DNA of 64,000 nt from Bradyrhizobium lablabi (GCF_018129385.1 NZ_JAFCLN010000027.1:1-64000); one strand, 5' to 3'; shown: positions 53,574 through 62,585, numbered from the stretch's first letter. Program-made: numbers and translations. Notes: generated by a model from the letters alone, not told the origin.

Positions 53574-56500
53574 ATGCCGAAAACAGCCCCCAAGAAACCG
53601 TCCGAGCCCGCCAAAGCCGTTGCCGCCGCGAAAACGGCTGAAACGCCCGCCGCGGCAAAACCCGCCGCAAAACCTGTCGCCGCCGCAGGCATCGCCAAGG
53701 GCGACCACGTCTTCCTGGTCGACGGTTCCTCCTACATTTTTCGCGCCTATCACGCGCTGCCGCCGCTCAACCGCAAATCCGACGGGTTGCAGGTCAATGC
53801 CGTGCTCGGCTTCTGCAACATGTTGTGGAAGCTGCTCCGCGACATGCCGCCGGACAACCGGCCGACGCATCTGGCCATCGTGTTCGACAAGTCGGAAGTC
53901 ACCTTCCGCAACAAGCTCTATCCCGACTACAAGGCGCACCGGCCGCCGGCGCCCGACGATCTGATCCCGCAGTTCCCGCTGATCCGCCAGGCGGTGCACG
54001 CCTTCGACCTGCCCTGCCTGGAACAGGACGGTTTTGAGGCCGACGATCTGATCGCTACCTATGTCCGGCAGGCCTGCGAGAGCGGCGCCAGCGCCACCAT
54101 CGTGTCCTCGGACAAGGATTTGATGCAGCTCGTCACCGACTGCGTCTACATGTACGACACCATGAAGGACCGCCGCATCGGCATTCCCGAGGTGATCGAA
54201 AAGTTCGGCGTGCCGCCGGAAAAGGTGGTGGAGGTGCAGGCGCTGGCCGGCGATTCCACCGACAACGTGCCCGGCGTGCCCGGCATCGGCGTCAAGACCG
54301 CCGCGCAATTGATTGTCGAGTACGGCGACCTCGAGACGCTGCTGCTCCGCGCCGGCGAGATCAAGCAGCCGAAACGGCGCGAGGCGCTGATCGAGAACGC
54401 CGAGAAGGCGCGCATCTCGCGCCAGCTCGTGCTGCTCGACGACAAGGTCGATCTTCAAGTGCCGATCGGCGACCTCGCGGTGCAGGAGCCCGATGCGCGC
54501 AAGCTGATCGCATTCCTCAAAGCGATGGAATTTTCCGCCCTCACCCGCCGCGTCGCCGATTATTCGCAGATCGACCCCTCGGACGTCGAGGCGGATGCCG
54601 GCAAGGGCGGGACGGCGGCAAAAGCCGCGGCTGGCGCGCCCACGGAGGCAAAATCCGCAGCAGCAGCCGGCGATCTCTTTGCAGGGACCGCCGCGCAGCC
54701 TGCGAAAAAGGGCGGCAAGGAGGATAAATCCTCCAGCCTCAAGGGCACGCCGATCTCGCTCGCCCACGCGCGCGCCGAGGCGGTCCGCAAGATTCCGTTC
54801 GACCGCAAGAAATACGAGACCATCCGCAGCCTCGACCAGCTCAAGGCCTGGCTTGCGCGGGTGCATGATGTCGGCCATTTCGCGATCGAGGCGATGTCGG
54901 ACTCGATCGATCCGATGCAGGCCGAGATGAGTGGCATCGCGCTGGCGCTGGCGCCGAACGATGCCTGCTACGTCCCGCTCGGCCACAAGCAATCCGGCAG
55001 CGGCGCCGGCCTGTTCGATGCCGGCCTCGCGCCGGACCAGATCAAGGCTGGCGATGCGCTGGCCGCGCTGAAGCCGCTGGTGGAATCGTCCGGCATCTTG
55101 AAGATCGGCTTCAACGTCAAGTTCAGCGCCGTGATGCTGGCCCAGCACGGCCTCACCTTGCGCAACTATGACGATGCGCAGTTGATGTCCTATGCGCTCG
55201 ATGCCGGCCGCAACGCGCATGGGATCGAAGGGCTGACCGAACGCTGGCTCGGGCATGCCGTGGTGAACTATGGCGGCCTCATCGGCAGCGGCAAAGGCAA
55301 GCTTTCGTTCGACCAGGTCGCGATCGACAAGGCGGCGGAATATTCGGCCGAAAGCGCCGACGCGGCCTTGCGGCTGTGGCGGGTGTTCAAACCGCGCCTC
55401 GTCGCCGAGCGCATGACCGCCGTTTACGAGACGCTGGAGCGGCCGCTGGTTTCCGTGCTGGCGCGGATGGAGCGGCGCGGTATCTCGATCGACCGTCAGG
55501 TGCTGTCGCGGCTATCGGGCGACTTTGCCCAGACCGCGGCGCGGGTCGAGGCCGAGCTACAGGAGCTCGCGGGCGAGCCGATCAATGTCGGCAGCCCGAA
55601 GCAGATCGGCGACATCATCTTCGGCAAGATGGGACTACCGGGCGGCAGCAAGACCAAGACCGGCGCATGGTCGACCTCGGCGCAAATTCTCGACGAACTC
55701 GCCGAGCAAGGTCACGAATTCCCGAAGAAGATTCTGGAGTGGCGGCAAGTCTCGAAGCTGAAATCGACCTATACCGACGCGCTGCCGAATTACGTGCATC
55801 CGCAGACCCATCGCGTGCACACGACCTACGCGCTGGCGGCGACTACCACGGGGCGGCTATCGTCGAACGAGCCGAACCTGCAGAACATCCCGGTGCGCAC
55901 CGAGGACGGCCGAAAAATCCGTCGCGCCTTCATCGCAACGCCCGGGCACAAGCTGGTCTCTGCCGACTATTCGCAGATCGAATTGCGGTTGCTGGCCGAG
56001 ATCGCCGACGTCCCCGTGTTGAGGCAGGCGTTCCGCGACGGCCTCGACATTCACGCCATGACGGCCTCCGAGATGTTCGGCGTGCCGATCAAGGACATGC
56101 CGGGCGAAGTGCGCCGCCGCGCCAAGGCGATCAATTTCGGCATCATCTACGGCATCTCGGCGTTTGGTCTTGCCAACCAGCTCGGCATCGCGCGCGAGGA
56201 AGCCTCCGCCTACATCAAGAAATATTTTGAGCGATTCCCCGGCATCCGCGACTACATGGACCAGACCAAGGAATTTTGCCGCAAGCACGGCTATGTCGAG
56301 ACGCTGTTCGGGCGCAAATGCCACTACCCCGAGATCAAGGCAAGCAACGCCTCGGTGCGCTCCTTCAACGAACGCGCCGCGATCAACGCCCGCCTGCAAG
56401 GCACCGCCGCCGACATCATCCGCCGCGCCATGATCCGCATCGAGGACGCGCTGACGGCGAAGAAGCTGTCGGCGCAGATGCTGCTACAGGTGCACGACGA

Positions 56501-56651
56501 ACTGATCTTTGAGGTGCCCGACGACGAGGTGGCCGCCACGCTGCCGGTGGTGCAGCACACCATGCAGGACGCGCCCTTCCCGGCCGTGCTGCTGTCACTG
56601 CCGCTCCAGGTCGACGCGCGCGCGGCGAACAATTGGGAAGAGGCGCATTGA
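53574..56651 (+). CDS. polA: DNA polymerase I, proofreading site apparently lost
   Basis: 1025 residues, longer than E. coli Pol I because of an Ala/Lys-rich N-terminus and a linker near 345-410. Domains: 5'-3' exonuclease (FLVDGSSYIFRAYHALP, VFDKSEVTFRN, ALAGDSTDNVPGVPGIG), 3'-5' exonuclease fold (about 425-610), and polymerase with motif A SADYSQIELR, motif B RRRAKAINFGIIYG and motif C QVHDE. At the four proofreading metal ligands the residues are Glu439, Met441, Ser518 and Ser594 instead of Asp, Glu, Asp and Asp (E. coli 355, 357, 424, 501). So polymerase and flap nuclease should work, but proofreading should not. Confidence 0.96.
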   Translation: MPKTAPKKPSEPAKAVAAAKTAETPAAAKPAAKPVAAAGIAKGDHVFLVDGSSYIFRAYHALPPLNRKSDGLQVNAVLGFCNMLWKLLRDMPPDNRPTHLAIVFDKSEVTFRNKLYPDYKAHRPPAPDDLIPQFPLIRQAVHAFDLPCLEQDGFEADDLIATYVRQACESGASATIVSSDKDLMQLVTDCVYMYDTMKDRRIGIPEVIEKFGVPPEKVVEVQALAGDSTDNVPGVPGIGVKTAAQLIVEYGDLETLLLRAGEIKQPKRREALIENAEKARISRQLVLLDDKVDLQVPIGDLAVQEPDARKLIAFLKAMEFSALTRRVADYSQIDPSDVEADAGKGGTAAKAAAGAPTEAKSAAAAGDLFAGTAAQPAKKGGKEDKSSSLKGTPISLAHARAEAVRKIPFDRKKYETIRSLDQLKAWLARVHDVGHFAIEAMSDSIDPMQAEMSGIALALAPNDACYVPLGHKQSGSGAGLFDAGLAPDQIKAGDALAALKPLVESSGILKIGFNVKFSAVMLAQHGLTLRNYDDAQLMSYALDAGRNAHGIEGLTERWLGHAVVNYGGLIGSGKGKLSFDQVAIDKAAEYSAESADAALRLWRVFKPRLVAERMTAVYETLERPLVSVLARMERRGISIDRQVLSRLSGDFAQTAARVEAELQELAGEPINVGSPKQIGDIIFGKMGLPGGSKTKTGAWSTSAQILDELAEQGHEFPKKILEWRQVSKLKSTYTDALPNYVHPQTHRVHTTYALAATTTGRLSSNEPNLQNIPVRTEDGRKIRRAFIATPGHKLVSADYSQIELRLLAEIADVPVLRQAFRDGLDIHAMTASEMFGVPIKDMPGEVRRRAKAINFGIIYGISAFGLANQLGIAREEASAYIKKYFERFPGIRDYMDQTKEFCRKHGYVETLFGRKCHYPEIKASNASVRSFNERAAINARLQGTAADIIRRAMIRIEDALTAKKLSAQMLLQVHDELIFEVPDDEVAATLPVVQHTMQDAPFPAVLLSLPLQVDARAANNWEEAH

Positions 56652-56696
56652 TACGGCGCAATGCCGCGGCCGTCCAATGGCAGTACGGCCGCGCGC

Positions 56697-57329
56697 ATGA
56701 CTGACATCAATCCCCTTCTTGCCTTCGCGCTGACGTCGCTGATCATCGAGATCACGCCCGGCCCGAACATGACCTATCTCGCAGCGCTCTCGCTGTCGGG
56801 CGGCATGCGTACCGGCTTTGCGGCGGTGGCCGGGATTGCCATCGGGTTGATGACCTACGGGATCATCGCCGCGCTGGGACTGGCGGCGGTGATCGACAAT
56901 TCGCCGCTGCTCTATGGCACTTTGCGCTGGGCCGGTGTCGCCTATCTGTTGTGGCTCGCCTGGGAAGCCTGGTCGAGCGAGCGCGAGACCTCACCGGAAA
57001 AGGCCGAAAGCACCGACATCCCGCCATGGGTCGCCTTCCGCCGCGGGCTGATCACCAACCTGCTCAATCCAAAGGCTGCCGTGTTCTATGTCGCAATATT
57101 ACCGGAGTTCATCCAGCCTGCCGGCAGATCGGTCGCCGCGCAAACGCTGAGCTTGAGCTTCATCTATGTGGCGATTGCGACGGCAATCCATGCCGGCATC
57201 GTGGTGCTGGCGGGCTCGCTGCAATCGACCATCATAGGCGGCAATCGCCGCCGCCTGGTGCGGCGCGGATTGGCGGTGGCGCTGGTCTTCATCGCGATCT
57301 GGTTCGCGCTGACGACGGGCCAGTCCTGA
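56697..57329 (+). CDS. LysE/RhtB family exporter (1)
   Basis: 210 residues from ATG 56697, with about six membrane helices. The family signature EITPGPNMTYLAALSLSGGMRTG is at the start (core TPGPNM), and RRGLITNLLNPKAAVFYVAILPEF in the middle (core NLLNPKA). Exports amino acids or analogues by proton exchange. A second member follows 102 bases downstream, not closely alike, so this is an old duplication or chance pairing. Confidence 0.9.
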   Translation: MTDINPLLAFALTSLIIEITPGPNMTYLAALSLSGGMRTGFAAVAGIAIGLMTYGIIAALGLAAVIDNSPLLYGTLRWAGVAYLLWLAWEAWSSERETSPEKAESTDIPPWVAFRRGLITNLLNPKAAVFYVAILPEFIQPAGRSVAAQTLSLSFIYVAIATAIHAGIVVLAGSLQSTIIGGNRRRLVRRGLAVALVFIAIWFALTTGQS

Positions 57330-57431
57330 GATTGCTCCGAATTTTTCCGGTGAAATCGGTGCAATTGACGCGATGACATCGTGGCGCGGCGCACGCTAGA
57401 AAATGTGCGCATTCCATCTCGCGAGTCCCTC

Positions 57432-58067
57432 ATGCCCCACCTCCCCGCTCTGCTCGGTTTCGCCCTTGTCTCGCTCGGTATGGTGCTGACGCCGGGGCCG
57501 AACATGATTTATCTGATATCCCGCTCGATCTCGCAGGGCACATCAGCCGGGATGGTGTCGCTCGGCGGCGTGGCGCTCGGTTTTGTGTTCTACATGCTGT
57601 GTGCGGCGTTCGGCATCACGGCGCTGCTGTTCGCGGTGCCCTATGCCTATGATGCGTTACGCATCGCCGGTGCGCTGTATCTGCTGTGGCTCGCATGGCA
57701 GGTGATCAAGCCGAACGGGCGTTCGCCGTTTCAGGTGCGGGAATTGCCGGCGGACAGTTCGCGAAAACTGTTTGCGATGGGGTTCGTCACCAATCTGCTG
57801 AACCCGAAGATCGCGATGCTGTATCTGGCGCTGCTGCCGCAATTCATCGATCCCGCCGCCGGCAGCGTGCTCGGGCAGTCGGTCGTGTTCGGAACGATCC
57901 AGATCGCGATCAGCGTCAGCGTGAATGCGATGATCGCGCTGACGGCGGGTTCGATCACGGGATTCCTCGCGCAGCGGCCGATGTGGCTGCTCGCGCAGCG
58001 CTGGCTGATGGGGACGGTGCTGGCGGGATTTGCGCTGAAGATGGCGTTCGAGGCGCGGAGGGCGTGA
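57432..58067 (+). CDS. LysE/RhtB family exporter (2)
   Basis: 211 residues. TPGPNMIYLISRSISQG and GFVTNLLNPKIAMLYLALLPQF are the family landmarks; six helices. Start ATG 57432. It may share the transcript of exporter 1. Substrate unknown. Confidence 0.9.
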   Translation: MPHLPALLGFALVSLGMVLTPGPNMIYLISRSISQGTSAGMVSLGGVALGFVFYMLCAAFGITALLFAVPYAYDALRIAGALYLLWLAWQVIKPNGRSPFQVRELPADSSRKLFAMGFVTNLLNPKIAMLYLALLPQFIDPAAGSVLGQSVVFGTIQIAISVSVNAMIALTAGSITGFLAQRPMWLLAQRWLMGTVLAGFALKMAFEARRA

Positions 58068-58074
58068 GCTTTCT

Positions 58075-58210
58075 TCCTTCTCCCCTTGTGGGAGAAGGTG
58101 GCGCGGACGCAGTCCGCGACGGATGAGGGGTCTGCATCCGCGGAGAGAACCCCTCACCCGGCCGCGATGCTTCCGCATCGCGTCCACCCTCTCCCACAAG
58201 GGGAGAGGGG
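58075..58210. repeat. Palindromic repeat, family D
   Basis: CCTTCTCCCCTTGTGGGAGAAGG at the left and CCCTCTCCCACAAGGGGAGAGG at the right, inner GATGAGGGGT/ACCCCTCA arms; nearly the same as the left part of the copy at 21015. Lies between convergent genes. Confidence 0.85.
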
Positions 58211-58229
58211 AAGAGCGCGCTCCTCTGAA

Positions 58230-58856
58230 CTAGTCCAGCTTCGCTTCCATGCCCCGCTTCACCGCCGGGCGGGCCATCAGCGCCTCGTACCAGCGCTTGA
58301 CGCTGGGGAAATCGGTCAGTTCGACCTTATGGCGCGGGTGGCGCCAGGCCCAGCCGAGGATGGCGAAGTCGGCGACCGAGAGCGCGCCCGCGACGAACTC
58401 GCGGCCGGCGAGGCGCTTGTCGAGCACGTCGTAGAGGCGCCGCGTTTCCTTCATGTAGCGGTTGAGGCCATAGGCGCGGTCCTGCTCGTTCTCGAGCGCG
58501 ATGAAATGGTGCACCTGGCCGGGCATCGGGCCAAAGCCGCCCATCTGCCACATCAGCCATTCATAGACCGGGATGCGCTCGGCTAGCGGCTGGGGGAGGA
58601 ATTTGCCGGTCTTTTCGCCGAGATAGAGCAGGATCGCGCCGGACTCGAACACGCTGACCGGCTTGCCGTTCGGCCCGTCGGGATCGACGATGGCGGGGAT
58701 CTTGTTGTTCGGGCTGATGGCGAGGAACGAGGGCGACATCTGCTCGCCCTTGGTGATGTTCACCGGGATCACCTTGTAGGGCAGCCCCATCTCCTCCAGC
58801 GCGACCGAGATTTTTCGGCCGTTCGGCGTGTTCCAGGTGTGCAGCTCGATGGTCAT
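58230..58856 (-). CDS. Glutathione S-transferase
   Basis: 208 residues from ATG 58856. N-terminal thioredoxin-like domain IELHTWNTPNGRKISVALEE, with the glutathione-binding ISPNNKIPAIVD and FESGAILLYL (Glu-Ser); helical C-terminal domain with LSVADFAILGW. Closest in pattern to the Ure2p-like/YfcG group, which uses a Thr/Asn rather than Tyr/Cys at the active site and often has disulfide reductase activity. Confidence 0.92.
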   Translation of the reverse strand: MTIELHTWNTPNGRKISVALEEMGLPYKVIPVNITKGEQMSPSFLAISPNNKIPAIVDPDGPNGKPVSVFESGAILLYLGEKTGKFLPQPLAERIPVYEWLMWQMGGFGPMPGQVHHFIALENEQDRAYGLNRYMKETRRLYDVLDKRLAGREFVAGALSVADFAILGWAWRHPRHKVELTDFPSVKRWYEALMARPAVKRGMEAKLD

Positions 58857-59049
58857 TTTCTTGTTTCCCCCAGAGAATTGTTGCGCTTGCCTAGCCCGGA
58901 ACCGGCTGACGTTACAACCGGCCTTTTCCGTATATCCTGCCCGCTTGCCGCGACGATGAGGGGTGTTGACGGGCCGATATCGGCGCTGGAATGTCCGCTC
59001 CTTCGCGAATAGATTGCGCGCCATTTGCAAGAAGCCCGGAACAGACGCC

Positions 59050-59613
59050 TTGTCCAAATCAGCCTCCCGCGCCCGCCTCGCCGAGATCATCCGCAAGCGA
59101 TCGTTCGGCCGCGGCGAAATCACCCTCGCCTCGGGCCGTAAGAGCGATTTCTATTTCAACCTCAAGCCGACCATGCTGGACCCCGAGGGCGCCGCGCTTT
59201 TGGCCGAGCTGACCTATGAGGCGCTGAAGGACGACAATCTCGATTTCGTCGGCGGGCTGGAGATGGGCGCGGTGCCGCTCGCCGGCGCGCTGGCGCAGCT
59301 CTCCTGGATGAAGGGGCACCCGATCGCCGCGTTCTTCGTGCGCAAGAAGCCGAAGGAGCACGGCGCGCGGCTGGCGGTCGAGGGCCTTGCCAAGGGCGAG
59401 ACCCTGCAGGGCAAGCGCGTCGTGATCGTCGAGGACGTCACCACGACAGGCGGCTCGGCGCTGAAGGCGGTGGAAGCCGTGCGCGAGGCCGGCGCCGAGG
59501 TCGCGCTGGTCTTCACCATGGTCGACCGCGAGGAAGGCGCGACGGAGACGTTTGCGGAAGCCGGGTTGCCGTTCCGCTCGCTGTACAAGGCGGGTGAGTT
59601 TCTGAAGGACTAG
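59050..59613 (+). CDS. pyrE: Orotate phosphoribosyltransferase
   Basis: 187 residues from TTG 59050; no ATG or GTG fits, and the frame is open to 58963 without family similarity. Motifs: ITLASGRKSDFYFNLK, the PRPP-binding VVIVEDVTTTGGSAL and FVRKKPKEHG in the flexible loop. Joins orotate and PRPP to give OMP in pyrimidine synthesis. Confidence 0.95.
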   Translation: MSKSASRARLAEIIRKRSFGRGEITLASGRKSDFYFNLKPTMLDPEGAALLAELTYEALKDDNLDFVGGLEMGAVPLAGALAQLSWMKGHPIAAFFVRKKPKEHGARLAVEGLAKGETLQGKRVVIVEDVTTTGGSALKAVEAVREAGAEVALVFTMVDREEGATETFAEAGLPFRSLYKAGEFLKD

Positions 59614-59618
59614 GCTCT

Positions 59619-59768
59619 CGTGTCCCGGACGCGGTGCAGCGTGAAACGCTGCGCTGCAGAGCCGGGACCCACGCTGCCGAAGCGCCACATCGCATAGGCC
59701 CCGGCTCTGCAGCGCACCGCCGGAGTCGCGCTTCGCGCGATCCCGAAGGCGCTGCGTCCGGGGCACAA
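59619..59768. repeat. Palindromic repeat, family G
   Basis: GTGTCCCGGACGCGGTGCAG at the left and CGCTGCGTCCGGGGCACAAG at the right, with CTGCAGAGCCGGG / CCCCGGCTCTGCAG inner arms, giving a long imperfect hairpin. Only copy seen in this window; follows pyrE. Confidence 0.7.
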
Positions 59769-59903
59769 GAACGAGTCGCATTTCTTTCCGCCAAAACCCG
59801 CGCCACTCACCAGTCATTTACCATCCGATCCTATGGTGAATCAGAGCCGAATGCGCGCGGCGCGCTGGCTCGAAATTTCCGTTGCGTCCGGCTGGAGTTG
59901 GCG

Positions 59904-60716
59904 TTGCGTACAGAGTTGGGTTTTCGGCGCATGCGACGCCGGATGGTGTTTGTGGCCGCAGCTTCCGTCGTCGGGTCGATGACCGCCACGCCGCGCATGG
60001 CCGCGGCCGAGAGCCTGTTCGATTTCTTCTTTGGCGGCGCCCAGCGCCAGCAGGCGCGTCCCGCACAGGCCACGCCGCAAACGAGCTTCTTTGCCGATCC
60101 GTTCGGCATCAACCAGCAGCAGCAGGCGCCCGCGCCGGCGCCGCGCATGGCGGGCTCCGGCCCGGCGTTTTGCGTGCGTAGCTGCGACGGAAAATATTTT
60201 TCGATCAACGCACGCGGCAATGCGACGCCGGCGCAGATGTGCCAGGCCTTTTGTCCGGCGAGCGTCACAAAAGTCTATTACGGCAGCAACATTGACTATG
60301 CCTCCGCCGCCGATGGCGAACGCTATGCCAATAGCGAGAACGCCTTTGCCTACCGCAAGGCGCTGCGCGCCGACTGCACCTGCAACGGCCGCGATCCGGC
60401 CGGCCTTGCCCCGGTCGACCTGACGCTCGACGGCTCGCTCCGTCCGGGCGACGTGGTCGCCACCACCAGCGGGCTGGTGGCCTATACCGGCGTCAAGGTC
60501 GGCAACAGCCAGACTGCGGAGTTCACGCCGGTTGCTTCCTATCCCGGGCTGACCGCCGACGTGCGCGCGCGGCTCGGCGAGATGAAGGTGGCGCCGGTGA
60601 CGGCCGAGATGGTCGCGGATGGGCCGATGCCCGAAGTGCGCGAGGTCACCGGGTCGGTATCAAGCGTGCCGAAAGCGGCTGCGCAGCCGAAGGCGAAGCG
60701 GGCGGAGTTGCAATAG
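59904..60716 (+). CDS. Exported DUF2865-like protein
   Basis: 270 residues if started at TTG 59904, which has GGAG six bases upstream; ATG 59931 is the alternative. N-terminal signal peptide (RRRMVFVAAASVVGSMTATPRMAAA). The mature part has a Gln/Pro-rich spacer and then a Cys-containing domain: FCVRSCDGKYFSI, MCQAFCPASVTKVYYG and CTCNGRDPAGLAPVDL, the DUF2865 pattern. Four to six cysteines suggest disulfides in the periplasm. Function unknown. Confidence 0.8.
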   Translation: MRTELGFRRMRRRMVFVAAASVVGSMTATPRMAAAESLFDFFFGGAQRQQARPAQATPQTSFFADPFGINQQQQAPAPAPRMAGSGPAFCVRSCDGKYFSINARGNATPAQMCQAFCPASVTKVYYGSNIDYASAADGERYANSENAFAYRKALRADCTCNGRDPAGLAPVDLTLDGSLRPGDVVATTSGLVAYTGVKVGNSQTAEFTPVASYPGLTADVRARLGEMKVAPVTAEMVADGPMPEVREVTGSVSSVPKAAAQPKAKRAELQ

Positions 60717-60718
60717 GA

Positions 60719-60823
60719 CCCTCATGGTGAGGAGCGCCTCTTGGCGCGTCTCGAACCATGAGGCCCCGCTCATGCCATTCATCCTTCGAGACGCGCGCCA
60801 AAGCGCGCTCCTCAGGATGAGGG
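60719..60823. repeat. Palindromic repeat, family A
   Basis: CCCTCATGGTGAGGAGCGCC at the left and GCGCTCCTCAGGATGAGGG at the right with GTCTCGAACC / CTTCGAGAC inner arms. It lies between convergent genes. Confidence 0.85.
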
Positions 60824-60830
60824 ATAGATC

Positions 60831-61262
60831 TTACCTTCCCACGATTACGCCGATCACGTTCGGCGCCGTCAGATATTTTTCCTCGATCGCCGCGCGCGCG
60901 GCGGCGCGGTTTTCCGGCGTCAGCAGGCCGCGCTTCTCGGCCAGGATCATCCAGCAAAAGCCCCACCAGTCCGTCAGCATGCCGTGGTCGTCGACGAGGT
61001 CGTAGCCCTGCTCGGCCGCGAAGATGCGCGCATGCGCTTCATCAAGCGAATCCAGGAAGGTGTGGTCCTCGGCCGAGAACAGGTCGTCGCTGATATCGTC
61101 TGATGTGTAGCCCCACACCGACTGGCAGACCGCATTGAACTCGCGGTCGATCTGGTCGTCATCGACGGACCGGCGGCGCGAGGCCTGGTGCAGCCGCGAC
61201 AGCGTGCGCGCGAAATCGGCGATGCGGGTGAGAGCGAATTGATCGAAGGCGATGGTGGACAT
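60831..61262 (-). CDS. Hypothetical acidic protein
   Basis: 143 residues with GAGGA upstream of the ATG at 61262. Mostly helical and acidic (SVDDDQIDREF, SDDISDDLFSAEDHTFLDSLDEAH), with an aromatic segment LTDWWGFCWMILAEKRGLLTPENRA. No signal or membrane segment; no family recognised. Its start is 86 bases from the LexA-type box at 61348, which lies between it and a divergent gene, so it might also respond to that site. Confidence 0.7.
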   Translation of the reverse strand: MSTIAFDQFALTRIADFARTLSRLHQASRRRSVDDDQIDREFNAVCQSVWGYTSDDISDDLFSAEDHTFLDSLDEAHARIFAAEQGYDLVDDHGMLTDWWGFCWMILAEKRGLLTPENRAAARAAIEEKYLTAPNVIGVIVGR

Positions 61263-61340
61263 GTAGTCCTCGCTAAGCTCAACAGACCATAGATGTTGTG
61301 TGGACGGCGTTTCGAATCACTATGATATATCAAAGACTTG

Positions 61341-61363
61341 CTAAAGTGTTCTTAATTCGTTCT
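61341..61363. promoter_or_regulatory. LexA-type SOS box A
   Basis: GTTC at 61348-61351, seven bases, GTTC at 61359-61362: the alphaproteobacterial LexA consensus GTTC-N7-GTTC. The 23-base segment around it recurs at 61966-61988 with two changes. It ends 29 bases before the start of the 164-residue gene, the expected place for a repressor site. Confidence 0.65.
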
Positions 61364-61391
61364 AGTGAAGCTTTCCTGGGGATTGCGGGCC

Positions 61392-61886
61392 ATGGACAAG
61401 GCAAAAGCCGTCGAGATTCAAGCGCATCTTTTAAGGGCCGCCAGGGCCATCAACCGCGCAGAGGCAATCATATCATCGCTGGATGCCGACGACAGAAAGA
61501 GCCTTTTCAATCCCCTCTGGAACGTCGTCCAACCACTGCATTTCCAATTATTGCACGCGATCTACAAACAGCACCCGGACCTACAGCCACCGGCAAAGGG
61601 CAGGCGCTTCGTCGACACAAAGCGGCGATGGAAAGAAGTTGTGCTGCCCGAATCTGTTTCGGAAAGCGATCTCGATGCGATCATCTTTTCCGTCGTTAGT
61701 ACGCAGTGGCGGAAAGTCGCAATGGTGATCGTCAAAGCTGGAGAGAAGTGTCAGGCGCGCAACCTGCCGGTCGACCACGAGGTGATTGGCGTGCGCATTC
61801 GTTTTCTGAGCGAGACGGACCGCCTCGACAGCCAAGGCGATGTGCGCAAATGGCGCTTTAGCGAGATAAGACTACCCGCACGATAA
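61392..61886 (+). CDS. Hypothetical protein, candidate SOS-regulated
   Basis: 164 residues from ATG 61392; the longer frame from 61365 would start inside the control region. The N-terminal half is helical (VEIQAHLLRAARAINRAEAII, SLDADDRKSLFNPLWNVVQPLHFQLLHAIY); the C-terminal half is beta-rich (VAMVIVKAGEKCQARNLPVDHEVIGVRIRFL). No signal peptide, membrane segment or recognised domain. A LexA-type box directly upstream suggests induction by DNA damage. Confidence 0.65.
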   Translation: MDKAKAVEIQAHLLRAARAINRAEAIISSLDADDRKSLFNPLWNVVQPLHFQLLHAIYKQHPDLQPPAKGRRFVDTKRRWKEVVLPESVSESDLDAIIFSVVSTQWRKVAMVIVKAGEKCQARNLPVDHEVIGVRIRFLSETDRLDSQGDVRKWRFSEIRLPAR

Positions 61887-61914
61887 GGCTGCCAACAGCG
61901 ATCCTCACTGCGCC

Positions 61915-61966
61915 GCCGACAGCACCCTGTCGCCGCAGTAATTCGCAAAAAACTTGGCCGCCGCAC
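61915..61966 (-). pseudogene. Fragment of the small Cys-rich gene
   Basis: These 52 bases match 62593-62643, the 3' end of the small exported Cys-rich gene, at about 46 positions, with a one-base insertion that breaks the frame. The similarity stops exactly where the second LexA-box segment begins. It is a decayed duplicate tail, not a gene. Confidence 0.7.
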
Positions 61967-61988
61967 TAAAGTGTTCTTAGTTCGTTCC
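61966..61988. promoter_or_regulatory. LexA-type SOS box B
   Basis: GTTC at 61973-61976, seven bases, GTTC at 61984-61987. Nearly the same 23 bases as box A. It lies about 146 bases before the superinfection-immunity-family gene, so that gene may be SOS-induced with a long leader. Confidence 0.6.
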
Positions 61989-62133
61989 CTGCGAAAAAGA
62001 TGTCTCTTCAACCTTGCCGCGCAATCGCGCTCTGGCCGGCTTTTTCCCCACGTTCAATCGAAAACTGACGCTGGCAAGTTTTAATGGATTGCGGCACCTT
62101 GAACCGTCTTTTTGGATTATGAGGGGCTTTAAG

Positions 62134-62481
62134 GTGGAATCGATATTAAAGGTGCTGGCGATCGTTGTGATTGCGGCCATTTTCCTCGGCTTCTTTTTCG
62201 CGCCGTCGATCATCGCGTACCGTCGGCAACACGCCTATAGATACGTCATTCTGGGCATAAATCTCTTTACGGGCCTTTCGGGCATTGGATGGCTGATCGC
62301 CATCGTCTGGGCGCTCTGGCCTGCCGAAAAGAGTCTCACTGATCCTGTCCTGGGGAATGTCACCGGTCTTGGATATCGCAATACCGGCGACACGCAGGGC
62401 GCCGTCGCTTATGGCGTCGAACGCGGCTACGACGAAGAACGCGCCGCTCATGAGGAGCGGCAGCGCACGCGGGCGAGGTAA
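62134..62481 (+). CDS. Superinfection immunity family membrane protein
   Basis: 115 residues from GTG 62134, chosen because GAGGGG lies seven bases upstream; ATG 62119 is in frame and possible. Two membrane helices separated by a short basic loop: VLAIVVIAAIFLGFFFAPSII, AYRRQHAY, then YVILGINLFTGLSGIGWLIAIVWALW. The LN(x)nG.(S/T)GIGWLIA(I/L)VWAL pattern is that of the Imm_superinfect family named after phage T4 Imm, which blocks DNA injection by related phages; most chromosomal members are untested. A soluble charged tail follows. A LexA-type box lies upstream. Confidence 0.75.
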   Translation: MESILKVLAIVVIAAIFLGFFFAPSIIAYRRQHAYRYVILGINLFTGLSGIGWLIAIVWALWPAEKSLTDPVLGNVTGLGYRNTGDTQGAVAYGVERGYDEERAAHEERQRTRAR

Positions 62482-62585
62482 AACCGGCCCCAGACTCTGC
62501 GACGGTGTGAAAAAGCTCAAGATGCCAAGTCCATGGCGCTTTGGCGAAGTACGATCGATGACGTCATCGCCGTGAGATGAATATC

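Noticed and set aside
56697..58067. Recent tandem duplication of LysE exporters
   Set aside because: The two proteins share only family motifs, so the pairing is old or coincidental.
61905..61966. A short coding region before LexA box B
   Set aside because: It is a frameshifted fragment of the neighbouring Cys-rich gene without start or signal peptide.
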